Source of the DNA: Euptelea pleiosperma | Lineage: Eukaryota > Streptophyta > Magnoliopsida > Ranunculales > Eupteleaceae | Assembly (NCBI GenBank): GCA_035048495.1 | Contig: CM068546.1 | Span: 12,096,435 to 12,160,434, forward strand | DNA: 64,000 nucleotides | Direction of reading: 5' to 3' | Part shown: positions 48,906 through 60,569 of the stretch, piece by piece | How the letters are laid out: the number at the start of each line of letters is the position of its first letter | Position numbering within the stretch: the stretch's first letter is position 1 | Notes under the pieces: model-generated | What the model was told of the DNA's origin: nothing | Seen by the model: only the letters and a program-made list of their open reading frames with translations | The model's database searches: none | Program-made: the position numbers and the translations under genes

Positions 48906-50062
48906 TCAATCATCAGCGTTTCCGTAACGTTCCCATATGTGTTCAATCAAGTCATTATGAAGTGCTTGTTGAACGTTTTTGTCATGCATTTCACGACGAC
49001 GCATTAAAAATGCTTGGAAGTTAGTTGTTGGCTCCCTAGACACTGTTACTGGAGTAAAATTTTCTCTTACCTCGTAATCACTTGATAGAGAAACGTCATC
49101 CCGTTCATCTTCAACGATCATGTTATGGAGTATAATACACGTCTTTATAATATGTCCAAGCACTTCTAGTTTCCAAAACCGTGCAGGTCCGCGTACAATA
49201 GCGAATTGAACCTGTAGCAACCCAAATGCCCTTTCCACATCTTTTCAGCATGCTTCTTGCATTTGTGCGTAAAAACTTTTCTTCATTTCTATCGGAGACG
49301 TAATTGTTTGTACTATGGTAGCCCACTTAGGATATATACCATCCGCAAGATAGTATCCCATGTTGTAATGGTGCCCATTGATGGTGAAATTGGCTGGAGG
49401 GGCAAGCCCTTCAGTGAGATTTTGGAAGAGAGGGGATCGATCAAGAACGTTTAAATCATTGTGAGATCCAGGCATGCCAAAAAAAGCATGCCATATCCAC
49501 AACTCATACGAAGCAACTGCCTCAAGTATAATAGTCGGTTCTTTCACATGCCCAGTGTATGACCATGTCACGCAGTTGGACAATTCTTCCAAGTCCAATG
49601 CATACAATCTAGACTTCCTAACATACCAGAAAATCCACGTTGCTCGCCATGGGAGAGCAATCTAGCAACGTCTACCTCAGTAGGTGACCTTAAATACATA
49701 TTTCCAAAAATATTCATCACAGCATTACAAAATCTCTTCATGTTCTCTATCGCGGTGCTTTCCCCAATCCTCACATAGTCGTCAACTACATCTGCTGGAA
49801 CTCCATAAGTGAGCATTCTAATGGTAGCTGTCATCTTTTGTAAAGGTGATAAGCCGACAATTTTGCAACAGTTCAATTTCTGGACAAAATAAGGATCATA
49901 TGCTTCAACAGCGGTGAGAATACGATTAAACAATTCACGTCGCATGCGAAAACGTCGTCGAAATGTTGTTAGAGGATAAATGGAAGATTCAGAGAAGTAA
50001 TCTCTAAACAGACGTTCGTGACTCAGTTGTCGCTCACGACGTAAGTACGCATGACCTTGCAA
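48906..50062 (-). pseudogene. Harbinger DDE transposase, three inactivating lesions
   Basis: Minus-strand pieces give the full DDE_Tnp_4 order: the N-terminal helix-turn-helix region (RRRFRMRRELFNRI), a MLGSLDCMHWTWKNCPTA segment with the first catalytic Asp, GMPGSHNDLNV with the second Asp, LADGIYPKW, and finally VERAFGLLQ with the catalytic Glu. The frame is broken by a stop and one-base shift right after NCPTA (about 49568) and by a TGA after MQEAC (about 49245-49247), just before KDVERAFG; the latter fits a CGA to TGA change. All three catalytic residues remain. The start is uncertain; the ATG at 50062 is the first available. Confidence 0.85.
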
Positions 50063-50089
50063 AGAACCACCATGTTTGGATTGATTTTG

Positions 50090-50335
50090 ATAATAAGAGA
50101 ATTTTTACACTATATTTACATATTGGTTTTGGTTCTTATCGGTTCGGTTTCGGTTTCGATTTCTATCGATTTCGGTTCCATATTAGACTACCCAGAATCG
50201 AAACCGTTATTTTCGGTTTGGTTTCTGTTTCAATTCCTTTTTAATCGGTTCCCAAAAATGTGGAACCGGAACCGGTGTTTTCGATTCCAGTTCCAATTCG
50301 ATTCCGATTAAACGGGTAAAATTGGCACCCCTGTC
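50090..50335. repeat. GGTTCCGGAACC-motif repeat inside the Harbinger
   Basis: Dense TCGGTTTCGGTTTCG, AACCGGAACCGG and AATTCGATTCCG words. The right end on the minus strand reads CAGGGGTGCCAATTTTACCC, like the TAGGGG...GTGTCAA end of the element at 62978-63549. I could not find the left end or a target duplication. Right of it, 50375-50480 matches the foldback family of the hAT leader intron. Confidence 0.5.
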
Positions 50336-51070
50336 TATATGTATTTTTTGTTCTTAAAAATCAAAAAAAATAATGATGCTGACCGTACAGATGTTTAGCC
50401 AACCCCTAGATGGGCCTACAAACCAAAAATCAACTTGATCAGTGATTTATAGGCATCAGATTGGAGTCATTTTCATGGGTTGATTTTAGTCATCCAGACC
50501 ATTCATGCGGTCAGCTACCACACAGCCAAGTAAGTCAAAGCATTTCAGTCAAAATGCCTAGCCACGATTAGAGACGTTTGCTGACGTGGCTAGGCATTTT
50601 GTCTCAAATGCCAATTGACTCCAAAAGACGATTGGAGATGCTCTAAGTGATTGAAAACACCAAAAAAAGAGAGAAAAATAAAAAGGATCGAGGAGGCTTA
50701 AGAGACATGGAGAAACCTGGGGTTTGCTCAAGGAGAAGAAGATTGAGATCTATCTAAACGTAGAGGCTAAGTGTGAAAGGGAGGTAATCTCTTGTAACAA
50801 TTTGCTTATCTTTTTCATAGTGAAATCGAGCTCCAAGCTCATAGTCCGTGGAGGTAGCCATTAAGGTGAACCACGTAAAAATTCTCGTGTTGTGGTTGTG
50901 TTTCTTTTGCTTGTGGTGTGGATTGTGTGTTGTTCTTCTTGTATCCCTTATTTATTTTATGAGCTTTGGTAGTATCGTTAAGATCCAGGAAGGTGTAAGT
51001 TTCTTTACGCTCACAAGGTGTTTGATTTTACGCCAACAAGGAGAAGGTGTTTGATTTACGCCTACATCAA

Positions 51071-51480
51071 TTCCCTATGCATTCTTTTAAATCCTATAAA
51101 GAGGTTATCAAATTATACCATTAATTTTCCTTTTCAAGCTTACCCATAACCCTTATGAAGCCTGAAATTTCAAGCCCAAGTGGCAAGTAATATACTCTAT
51201 CAGTAGCTCCCACTTTTAAATTTCCATCAAATTATCTAAAGCTTCTATAAATCTAGAGGAGACTGGCAAATCAAATTTATTAAATCGTGTAGGAGACCTC
51301 AAGTAAAGAGGAAAAAGACCCTTCATTAGATGGTAAAAAAAGGCATATATGAGGTAACCATAAATCTTCTTTACATTTATAGCTTCTTTTTTCTTCCATC
51401 ATTTTGAATCCATCCATCCTCAATCCCTCAAAAAAGAGACAATGATAGTTGTAATTCAAAAATGATTCTTTTAATTAATT
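51071..51480. other. non-coding stretch
   Basis: No gene or clear repeat. A short duplication of AAGGTGTTTGATTTTACGCC / AAGGTGTTTGATTTACGCC (51020-51062) borders it. Confidence 0.3.
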
Positions 51481-52060
51481 TCCCCCAACTTAGCACATGC
51501 ATCAGCGCTAAAATTAATTTCCCTCCATCTTGCGCACAGTTGGATTGAGTCAAATTTGTCGCTAATAGAGTCCCATTTTTGCTCTCACTTTCCAGGGAAC
51601 ATTGGTGTTGTCGAAGGCTTTAACGTCTGCTTCCGAATCCGACATGATCAAAATATCTCTCCATCCTTGAAGCAATGCATGTGCTGCCCCTTCAACTATG
51701 GCGTTACATTCTGCAAGAAAATTTGTAGTGCTCCCAAGGCCAGCAATAAGCACTCCCCTGACTTGCCCACTCGAATCTCTCATTACCACACCAATTCTTG
51801 CTGGACTGGGATTCCCTCGAGAAGCTCCATCACAATTGAGCTTAATTGTGTTACCCAAAGGAAGGGGTCCATATGCAAGCCTTAAAAGGTGGGGCTTTCC
51901 TAATCTTAGAAAGAAGCCCAAAGTTTTTGAGAATGATATGATCTGGAGTTGTCATGTGGGGGGTGAAATTAGGTTGAGCATTCGCTTCCATAACAGCTCT
52001 GATTCCACTATGCTCAGAGGCAAAAATGAAATACTCACAATACAATGATCCGTGTCTCAC
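51480..52060 (-). pseudogene. RNase H-like (RVT_3) fragment
   Basis: The minus strand encodes IKLNCDGASRGNPSPARIG, then VRGVLIAGLGSTTNFLAECN, AIVEGAAHALLQGW and ILIMSDSEADVKAF, followed in a decayed stretch by FSADACAKLG. This is the RVT_3 order: D-G-A/S near the start, a later E-x-x-A, then S-D-[SA] and the N/F-x-A-D-x-x-A-K end. Such domains occur at the 3' end of plant LINEs and in related repeats. No RT is next to it, and the upstream part (51921-52060) is broken. Confidence 0.75.
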
Positions 52061-52194
52061 AAAACTTGGGTTCCTGTAACTCTATGTGAAAGTATACGAC
52101 CCGCAGTGTTGTGGCTTGATTTACAGTACTCTAGCACCATCAGGCTCCACAAAACATAACAAGTAGGTGTAAAAATCGGGAGTAAGAGTGTACC

Positions 52195-52620
52195 GAACTT
52201 TATATACATACTAGTGGGTGGCCCCTACCCACGGCACTCGGGTGTGAGCGGCTAAGATCCACCGTCCTGTTGGGGGGTAAGATCTCGGCCCTTCTTTATT
52301 GAAGCCTATAAGAGGGGGATAAGTGGGGACCGGAGATAACCACTGTCACTTGTGAGAAGAGGAGTTGAAGCGGTGATCCAAAGTGTGAGTACACACAAGG
52401 GAGGGAGAGACGAACAAAGAGAGAGAAAATGAGAAGGGGGGTGATATGTGTTAGCACACGCAGGTGTGAGTGGCTGAGATCCACCGTCCCTTTGGGTTGA
52501 TAAGATCTTGGCCGTACGTCCTTTGTGAATCTGATAAGATGGGGTATAAGTGGGGAGACAATTTCCCTATTTTGTTATATCGATGAGCCCCCATCCACAT
52601 AGAGATCAATTAGGACAATC
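52195..52620. repeat. MITE-type repeat, related to 1-700
   Basis: Starts with TTTATATACATACTAGTGGG and a CCCACGGCACTCG block and contains two copies of a GTGTGAGYGGCTRAGATCCAC block (52230-52262 and 52461-52485). The right end near 52570-52600 has TTGTTATATCGATGAGCCCC. The block sequence also occurs in the first 700 bases. No target duplication was identified. Confidence 0.45.
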
Positions 52621-52667
52621 AAAATCATTTAATGAGTTGTCACAAAAAAAATCACTCCACTTCGACA

Positions 52668-53054
52668 CTATGTTCTAAAACTCGGAACTCGGACTCGGCT
52701 TGGAAGTCCATTGGGCCGAGTCACCTCGATGACTCGGGAGTCGACTCGGCGAGTCATTAAATTGATTATTGTTTATTTAAATATATAAAAAATAAAATTT
52801 ATTAAGAAAAACTTTGAAAATAGCAAACAAATACAAAAAATATTTAGAAAATCAGAAAAAAAAATTTGAGTTTTGATCGGACTCGGCCTTTAAACGGGTG
52901 ACTCGGCTGAACTGTGAGTCAACTCGGACAATTGTCCAAGTCAACTCGTCGGACTAAGCTAATCCGAGTTTGTATGCCGAGTCGACTCGAAATACGATCG
53001 AGTCGAGTCGACTCGGCCAAGTCCCGAGTCGACTCGGCGAGTTTTAAAACATAG
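52668..53054. mobile_element. hAT-type MITE, 387 bp, GACTCGGCGAGTC motif
   Basis: Left end CTATGTTCTAAAACTCGG, right end on the minus strand CTATGTTTTAAAACTCGC. Flanks CTTCGACA (52660-52667) and CTCCGACA (53055-53062) match at seven of eight bases. The first 90 and last 160 nt are almost pure GACTCGGCGAGTCGACTCGG words, with an AT-rich centre. No coding capacity. Confidence 0.75.
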
Positions 53055-53062
53055 CTCCGACA

Positions 53063-54720
53063 TTCCTAACCTCATGAAAAGTAGACTTAAAAAATCCAGA
53101 CCATCCAATTAAATTGTTACTTCAAGTCAGTTTTTCCAATGGTTGGTAATGTTAAAAGAGTTGACTAATTTTTAGAGATGACTATCAGTCTATCACCATG
53201 GGAGGACAACTCAGTGTACAATTCGATTGGTCCATCATGATATTTATGTCGCCCCCACCAATGTGAGTAAGAATAGGGAAAAAGAAACATGTGTGTGTAC
53301 TGGTTATGGTATTTTGACAAGCCATGTGACACACCTATGTGGGGCTCCCATGGAAATTTAGTCAAGGGAAGATTTTTTATGAGGATGAGTTCCTCAACTT
53401 GAACATCATCCTCACTAAAATTCAGCCCATTCTGATTTTTTTTATTAACCATATGATGTAAAATTATACGGTAGTCTATTCACCGGAGGTAGGACCATTA
53501 TTGTCCCATCGACGAAGAGTGTGCCTCCAGTCAGCCAGGCCAAACTCATCTCACTGCGCATTCAGGTTCTCCTCATTTATAGCTTTAGATGGTGTTTACT
53601 AATGGAAAATCCCCTCCAAATTTTTATTTGCACTGATTGCAGGGAAAATCCAGAGGTGGGAAATCTTTCTATCTGCAATGTGGGGACTTGGAAATATTTC
53701 AAGATGCATGTAAAATTTTGTGGAAAGTTCAGAAAGGGGAAGAGAAACTACTGAACTACTAAAAAACTTGAACTATCTGTACTGGGAAAGGCAAGATAAC
53801 AGAAGATAAACCAAATTGAATCTTAATGTTCAAAAGTCATTCCAATCATCTATTTCATCCACAGAAGAGATGGCTGTAGATAGAATTGAATGGAGGAAAA
53901 GGATTTGTGCAGCGGACCCCATATAATTGCGATAAGGCGGCTTCCGATAAGATTAGTGAGCCAAAATACATATGGAGAAAGGGTTTCTGATCCACAACTA
54001 GCTAGATCGGACAATAATAACCATTTGATCTTTCACGCATTATCGGACGATCCACGATAAGAAAAGTTCAAAAAAATATCTTGATCAATTGGTGAGGAGC
54101 ATCCAATCAGGTTGGGTCAATTGTGGCCTAGGAAATATCAATGGTGTCTGCTTTCTCCTGCACATGCTATATATGTAAGGTTTTTGTATCGATCTTTGCT
54201 TCTATATCTATATATATTTGTACTTGCAAAATGCCAAAAAGGTTTTTGTTTTAATCGTTGGGTTGAGAATAAATGGACCCCAAACAAAAGGATGGTAGAT
54301 GAACCATCCGGCCAGATCCAAAGGGAGGAAGGGCCCCACTCGCAAGCTAACATTTCAGTGCAGCCTAATAGCTCCAAGAAGAAGTCTGACAAGTCAACCA
54401 AGGCAACAAGGTACAGGGGGTTGACCTTGAACTCACATACGTGCAAAACATTTTAATTCACACAAAACCTTGCAGAACTTGTCTCCACAACTTCCTCCAT
54501 TCTCCATACCAAAGCAGTTGAAAGCCTTCCACAAGTTATGGATAGAGAGAGAGAGATTGCAGATGGGTTGTTCAAATTATGCAGAGTAAGTAAATATCTC
54601 TGTGGTAAGTGGTAAGTAGACAAGGATCAAACAAAATTAAAAAAAAAAAAAAATCAAGAATCAATATGGGCATATCTAGCTAGAGAGGTGACATGAATCC
54701 ATCTTCTTCACAAGATTACA
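53063..54720. other. non-coding stretch downstream of the FAMA gene
   Basis: No gene is supported; open stretches such as 54112-54456 lack recognisable domains. The stretch 54500-54720 should include the 3' UTR of the minus-strand FAMA gene and has an A-rich tract at 54640-54653. Confidence 0.35.
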
Positions 54721-56460
54721 TTATATGGTGCTGCTTGCATGGATGAAATTGAATATCTGTTGAACCGAATTCGCGATATCTTCGGCTGTAAATCCCGATT
54801 CGCTTGCGACCTGAAACATACGTACAAAAAGATCTAAGAATCTTAATATGTAAAAGAAGGAGATCGTGTCTCGATCCAGATTGAAATCAACATTTATTAG
54901 ATTAATGGTACCTTGACATTAAAGGAATAGAGAACAGTTTGTTCAACAGTGGTGATGTTGGTGTGGAGAATGTTAAGTTGCAAATCTTCGAGGGCTGCTA
55001 TTGTCTTGAGTAGCTGTCCAGGCCTTCGACGAGAGAGGATCTTGATCATGGCATCGAAGCCTAAGAGCTTGACTTCGACATCGGCTAAGCACGACTTATT
55101 CTCCGCTGTTTCCTCTTGGAGTCCCGATTCGAACCCAACAAGCTTGATTTGATCGTTGGGAAGAGGTAAGGGGGGGAAGAATGGTGGTTGAGCAGGCTGT
55201 TGCATTGTTAGAGAAGGTGAATCCCCTATAGGTCTTGGAGTTTCATTGCCACCGAAGAGTCTTCGACGCTTTTGAGATTCTAAACATTGAAGGAGCTGCT
55301 CCAATTCTCTTACAAACTCGATAGCTCCACCAATAATCGATGCTTGATCTCCCTGTGAATTCACACAAACTAATTAACAAATCATTGCACCCACTTACTG
55401 ATAAACCAGTTTTTTTGCTTCAACCCATCAGTTTGTTGGATCTAACATGGAAAACCATGAAATATAATTTTCAATTTAAGATTGAGATCTTTCATTTTTG
55501 GCTTTGATTTACTAAACCAATCAGCCTTTTCATCCAAAATTTTTGAAAACTCATGTTTGAAGTTTGTCTATGCAGATAAAAACTCATATAGAAGGACCCA
55601 AAAAGCAGGAAAGACAAAAGTTCTTCAAGAAGTGATAAGATTTTTTTAATGCAGTATGTGAGATATATACCCTTTGTACGTATGAGCCCGGCATGAGAGA
55701 CCTTAGCACTCGGAGATGCTCGTTCATCTGCTTCCTTCTATTGCGTTCGACTGCAATGTGAGTCATCCGTTGGCTCTCGACCTCTTCACTCGTCTTCACC
55801 GACCTCGGCCTCTTTCGTCGGTTCTTCGCTTCGGAAGTAGGGTTCTTCTGAATAAGACTCCCTCCAAGAAAACGAAGCCGAACCGAGGTATTCTCAGATA
55901 CCCGAGCTTCTTCTTCCTCTCCTTGATCAGCTTCATCTTCGATGACCATCGTATTACTTTCTATACTCAGTCCTTTAAATTTCTCCTCATCGTTTCCAAT
56001 TGTTGAAGGAGCAATGAGAGTCTGATCCTGCAACTTATCACTTAATACTGGAAACTTAAGGAAGTAAACCGGGTCGATCGTATTTTCTTCGTCGGAGATC
56101 TTGGCCTGGTTTAAGGCCAATTTGGGTCCAAAATCGGCAAACTGCATCACTTCGGCGAAACTCAATCTATCAAGAGAAGTGGAACTACAAAAACCAGAAG
56201 ATATTTGTTGGGGTGGAGGATTATTGAACATATAGTCCACCATCCCAGCGTTATTATCACCGGAATTTTCTCCGAACCGTGGCTTCATGAGTTGATGATG
56301 ATCTATAGAGTAGTCTAGCCCTGTATAACTCCCCGGCAGACCTGCCTGCAGTATAGAATTCATGGGTTTTCAAGTAAAACTTAAGATGGATATCAACACA
56401 AAAAATGCAAACAATTGAGAGGAAGCATACCGATGAGTAGTTCTCTTCTTCTTTCTCCAT
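54721..56460 (-). CDS. FAMA: FAMA-type bHLH transcription factor, four exons, 411 aa
   Basis: Exons on the minus strand, by my reading, are 56431-56460, 55671-56345, 55352-54912 and 54721-54810, all with GT-AG introns in phase 0, giving 411 codons plus TAA; Arabidopsis FAMA is 414 aa. N-terminal half: [27 protein letters not shown] and [12 protein letters not shown] blocks typical of FAMA. The bHLH (about residues 200-250) has the [20 protein letters not shown] basic region with the H-E-R contacts and [14 protein letters not shown] at helix 2. Directly after it, LQCLE is an LxCxE motif that in FAMA binds the retinoblastoma-related protein. The C-terminal half is an ACT-like dimerisation domain ([19 protein letters not shown] and [12 protein letters not shown]). 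FAMA drives the last division-to-differentiation step of guard cells; partners are ICE1/SCRM-type bHLH proteins. The gene looks intact. Confidence 0.95.
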
Positions 56461-56902
56461 TATTACTTATAAGATGAGTTCACTGGGAGAGCCAAGTGCA
56501 CTCAATTCATGTAAGAAACAATATCTTCCCAAGTTACTTAATTGGGCCCCCCACCGGGAAAAAAAAAACAGTAACAAACCGACGAATTTACGGCGGTAAA
56601 TCAATAGAGTCCGAATCGGATGATTGGAAAGAAACAGATTTAGGTGATGCAGCAATAAGGTTTCAAATTGGACCATGGGCAAACAGAAATAGCTTCTCTC
56701 TCACCTGTTTGAAGCGACAAAAACAACAGAGAAAATCAAATAGTTTTGTTCTCCATGCAAATTCAGATATGATATGAAAATTGTAGATGGGGTGGTGAGA
56801 TTATCTTCTTATTATGGGCCAGGATAGTCCAGAGAGAGAGAGATAGAGAGAGAAAGGAGCCTCTAGTATTAATTGAAGTAGAAATTAAATTCCACCTCCT
56901 TT

Positions 56903-56910
56903 TATTTATA
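56903..56910 (-). promoter_or_regulatory. putative TATA box of the FAMA gene
   Basis: The minus strand reads TATAAATA within AAAAATATAAATAAAAGG. It is followed, toward the gene, by a CT/GA-rich leader-like tract (56832-56865 on plus). The distance to the ATG at 56460 would leave a leader of about 400 nt. No transcript evidence. Confidence 0.4.
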
Positions 56911-59900
56911 TTTTTCACAGGCCAACAACGCTCTTTTCTCTTGCTCCCTTATCTCATGAGTCATGGCACCTATTTAATAATTTTAATTTAATTTAAAGCC
57001 AATTCTCTGATAAATTTTTGAAAACAGTTCGTCTCGCCTCACCTGTTTGGTTGAGGCATCTCGTCAACCTCTACCCATCTAGTCAAACATGGAGGGGAGG
57101 GTAAGGGTGACCTGAAGAGTAGGTTGAATTACTGAAAGAGAAAAAAAACCTATCGTCTTCTTTTTAGCGTTTTTAGTGTTTTTAATATTTTTATTTTCTC
57201 TTTTCTAGTGACAACCCGTATTTTCCTTTTGATCCAATATTAAAAAAAAATTGAGAAAAAATAAAATAGTATAATAATAATAATAATAGCTTCAAGTCTT
57301 TAACAACTTCTACCGGTTACCCCTTATCTCCCCTCCATAGATGATTGGTTGGTGAGGAATGGGGTGTTGAGGCAGCTCCTCTACCCAAGGAGAGTGAAGC
57401 AAGGTTTTTTTTCTAAAAGACATTACCAAGAAATAATGATATTGTGCAAATATTACACAACAAAAGTTAGTGTATGAACCATCTCCATTATCCAATTTCT
57501 GACCCAAAATTAATATCATGCGGATGGGATTATACTAATCTGATCAAAGGAATTTTATTGGACAATTTTTTTGTAACCGTTCGAATCTAGCTGACTGATC
57601 GATTGGTTAAGAAGCTTTCGTCGGTGTGCTTTTGTGCTATGATTGATACAAAAGATAACCTGCTGACTGGACGGCCTAGATCGATAAGTGTGTGTTCACT
57701 ATTTGGGCATAGAGATGGTTAAACATACAATTCAAGTGCCTGCTGTGAATATCTTAACATTACTCTATCAATAATTAATAACAAATTAATAAAAAGATTT
57801 TATATGGGAATTAATAAATAAAAGATAATTATATGTTAATTTTACAAAGCAACAATCTAAGTCATAAATGATGATGATGATGATGATGATGATGAGGGAA
57901 CAATCTAAGATCTCTATATGATTGTGCATGTACCCATCAGTTTCTTGCTAAAAAGGAATAAATATAAGAAATAAAAGTCAATAAAATAAAATAAAATAAT
58001 CCTTTGGTTTTCCTTCATGGAATCATAGAGATAAGGTTTGTCATTGGAATGGATGGGCTTTTGAGGCTCAAACCTGTGGTAAATGGGCTTGGGCTGGATC
58101 CACTCATATGGAACAGTCTGGACCAAATAAAAGTAGTAGTAGTAGTAGCACTAAATTACTAATTATTATTGTTCTTGTTCTTGTTATGATGTCATCATCA
58201 AATAAAACCCACTACAAAATTGTACTTTTTTAGTATAGCATCAGCTCAATAATAATAATAATAACAATAATAATAATTATAATTATTATTGTTATTATTA
58301 TTTGTGTTATTATTATTATTATTATTTGTCAACATCAAATGTTTTTTAGCAATTATATTTAAAACATAATTTTTTGAAAAATAATTCTTTAGTTAACAAT
58401 TATAATATATTTAGTTTTGCTAGTCAAATATAAAAGTATTGCCTACGAAATATCAACATAATATTTTTTTTTTTTGAGATTCGACGCGGTGAAAATGGTT
58501 AAGTTCAATTGGATCGAAGAATAACTCCTGCAAACATCAACCACTTAACATTTCAAAATCAAAATTTCCTCTAAAACTACTGCTCGTATTAAATGATATG
58601 CATTTCTTGTAACTAATTATATAATTAAGATAGATAGAAGCGTTGTTTTAAAAATTCTAAAAAAAGAAAAAAAAACTAAGTCAATATATGGATACAAGTA
58701 GCATAAAAAAATTGTAAGATTTTTGTAATTTTTCTATTAGTTAAGTTGTTTTAAGCCATTATTGCAACAGAGAACCATGCTTTAAAATGAAAAGAATGTT
58801 AAATGTAACAATCGCTAAATGGGAGATGTCAGTTTTTTAAAATTAACCCATTTTTTTTATTTTATTTCATCTATTCCATGACTGGAACAAGGGGGGGATA
58901 CACATTACACCACGATTTTGAATCAGAAGAGAGATTTTCAGAAATGGCAAAAATTCAAATATTAACATTCGAGGGTCGTCATATTTGATGATGAGTAGGA
59001 AAAGGGAAATCCCTTAAATCCTTACGAATTGCAAACCAATTGGGCAAATTAATTAGCCAATTATGTTGTTTCTACCATAAAAAAATGCCTCAAATTGCAA
59101 AGAAAATGTGAATCAGGTAATTATGGGAAGTACATTATTTTGAAAAAATTGCTCTATAAGGCGATCTATCTTCATCAATGAATAATGAAATTCCCAATGA
59201 ACTTAAAACTTGCATGAGTGAACATACCGATATAGATAGTTAATCGCCTTTGATATAGTCCTAGAAGAAGCTCCTTGAGATCATTTGGCACCAACTCTAA
59301 ATTATTTTTGCATAACTAAACGAAGCAAGCCTTGAATTAGTCTTGAGATATGGTTTTTTATTCTCTCTCTCCCCATAGATCCTTCAACAAAACCAAAACA
59401 ACTCTCTCCAAACCATTCAAACCCTTGGATTGGTCTCAAGGAATAGTCTTGAAACCCTAGCTTGAAAAGGGAAGGATGAACAATGAAGGATGAATTGTTA
59501 GGCAAAATATAGAGGTTGATTTCCATCGATAACCTCTCACATTTGCCAGGAAAGAGATCTGATAGACAGAAAGGTGAAGAAAAGTGATGAATAGAGAATT
59601 CTTGTTAGCGTTCCTACAGAGGAAAGTGATTTTGATGACATGTCTTTATTGGAAATAAAGGGACCTTATACTAATGGCAATGCAAAATTGCAGGCATTGA
59701 TCAACAAGTGGACCTCGTTCGCCAGAAACTTATAAAAATGACAAAACTGAAAATTTATCTATTATTACTAATTCACCCCTTTCCTCTTTTAGAAAATAGC
59801 ATGACCTCTTCTTTTTTTATGGGTTATGTTGAGGATGAAAGATTAAAGAGTAATGCTCAATTAATTGATAAATAGATTTCAAAGTTAGAACTTATTGCAA

Positions 59901-59989
59901 GTTAATTTTGTTTTTTAATAAAATAAATAAATAGAATATACCATCAATAAATTTATTTTTAAATTATTGGCTACTACTATTCATATTCA
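56911..59989. other. AT-rich stretch with microsatellites, no gene
   Basis: Upstream of FAMA and beyond. Microsatellites: (ATG)n at 57868-57894, (AGT)n at 58132-58148, and an AAT/ATT tract at 58246-58328 whose left and right halves are complementary, so it could fold back. No reading frame with a recognisable domain is visible. Confidence 0.45.
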
Positions 59990-60080
59990 AGTCATCATCA
60001 TCATCATCACAAGACCTATCCCAACTATATGGGGGATAGTTGTAGGAATCACATTCCTCCATTCAATGAACTATGGATTA
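59990..60080 (-). mobile_element. 3' tail of an RTE-type LINE
   Basis: On the minus strand the sequence has ATCCCCCATATAGTTGGG, then ATAGGTCTTG and (ATG)n, the same layout as at 46316-46425. Only the tail is recognisable. Confidence 0.5.
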
Positions 60081-60334
60081 GAAATTCATGGAAGGATATG
60101 GCAAAAACTTTATACCAACTTCCAATTGTTGTTTATCAATTTTTTTTATAAACATCTGGTACATTATCATGAATAACTAAATTTGTAGAATGATTCCTAG
60201 AAGATTTATGCTAGAAAATCAAACAAGAAATTAAGTAAAATTTACTATCATTCAAACATTATTATATAAGAAGCTAAATCAAAATTTCTATTAACCAAAG
60301 TGGCCTAAATTTGATATTAGCTTGATTAATGTAT

Positions 60335-60556
60335 GTGGGGCCCCACATTCAGATGAGTTAGGAGTTGATTTTTGGTGATGATATTCTTCTCAACACGGAT
60401 ATCAACCTAAAAAAATAGCCCATTCCAACATTTGTAGCCTTAAGAAAAGTAGATTGCAATTTGAAAATTTTTGGACCGTCTATTTTTACCATTAAATTTA
60501 AGCCCATATTTGATAGTATTAGAAGTTTTAGAAATTGTTGATTTTTAGTGAGGATG
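60335..60556. repeat. MITE-like repeat, copy 1
   Basis: Shares with 62023-62196, in the same orientation, a GTGGGGCCCCACATTCAG start, GATTTTTGGTGATGA, TTGGACCGTCTATTTT and AAATTTAAGCCCATATTTGATA. The right-hand inverted arm visible in copy 2 is missing here. Confidence 0.5.
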
Positions 60557-60569
60557 ATGAAGATCATCG

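Larger units (their letters stand above)
46979..50643. mobile_element. PIF/Harbinger DNA transposon, 3.67 kb
   Basis: Both ends read GAGCATCTCCAATCGT (left on plus, right on minus), and the flanks carry TAA (46976-46978 and 50644-50646), the 3-bp TWA-type duplication of PIF/Harbinger. It carries the two genes of the class, a Myb/SANT-type ORF1 on plus and a DDE transposase on minus, arranged convergently. Both are broken. A (GGTTCCGGAACC) motif region near the right end (about 50090-50335) resembles a separate MITE inserted later. Confidence 0.93.
46690..51070 (+). repeat. Copia-type LTR interrupted by the Harbinger element
   Basis: The sequence to the left of the Harbinger (about 46690-46978, with a TTTTCCTTTGGGGGTT...TGTAGCCCACTTATAAG block repeated twice) continues to its right (50644-51070). 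The right part contains CCGTGGAGGTAGCCATTAAG and GGTGAACCACGTAAA like the fragment at 26291-26425. Outer limits are approximate, and whether other parts of the retrotransposon remain is unclear. Confidence 0.5.

Noticed and set aside
50375..50640. Separate gene between Harbinger transposase and right terminus
   Set aside because: The sequence matches the foldback family found at 16.6-18.3 kb and has no open frame.
55716..56006. 96-codon plus-strand frame inside the FAMA gene
   Set aside because: Antisense shadow of the FAMA coding exon 2.
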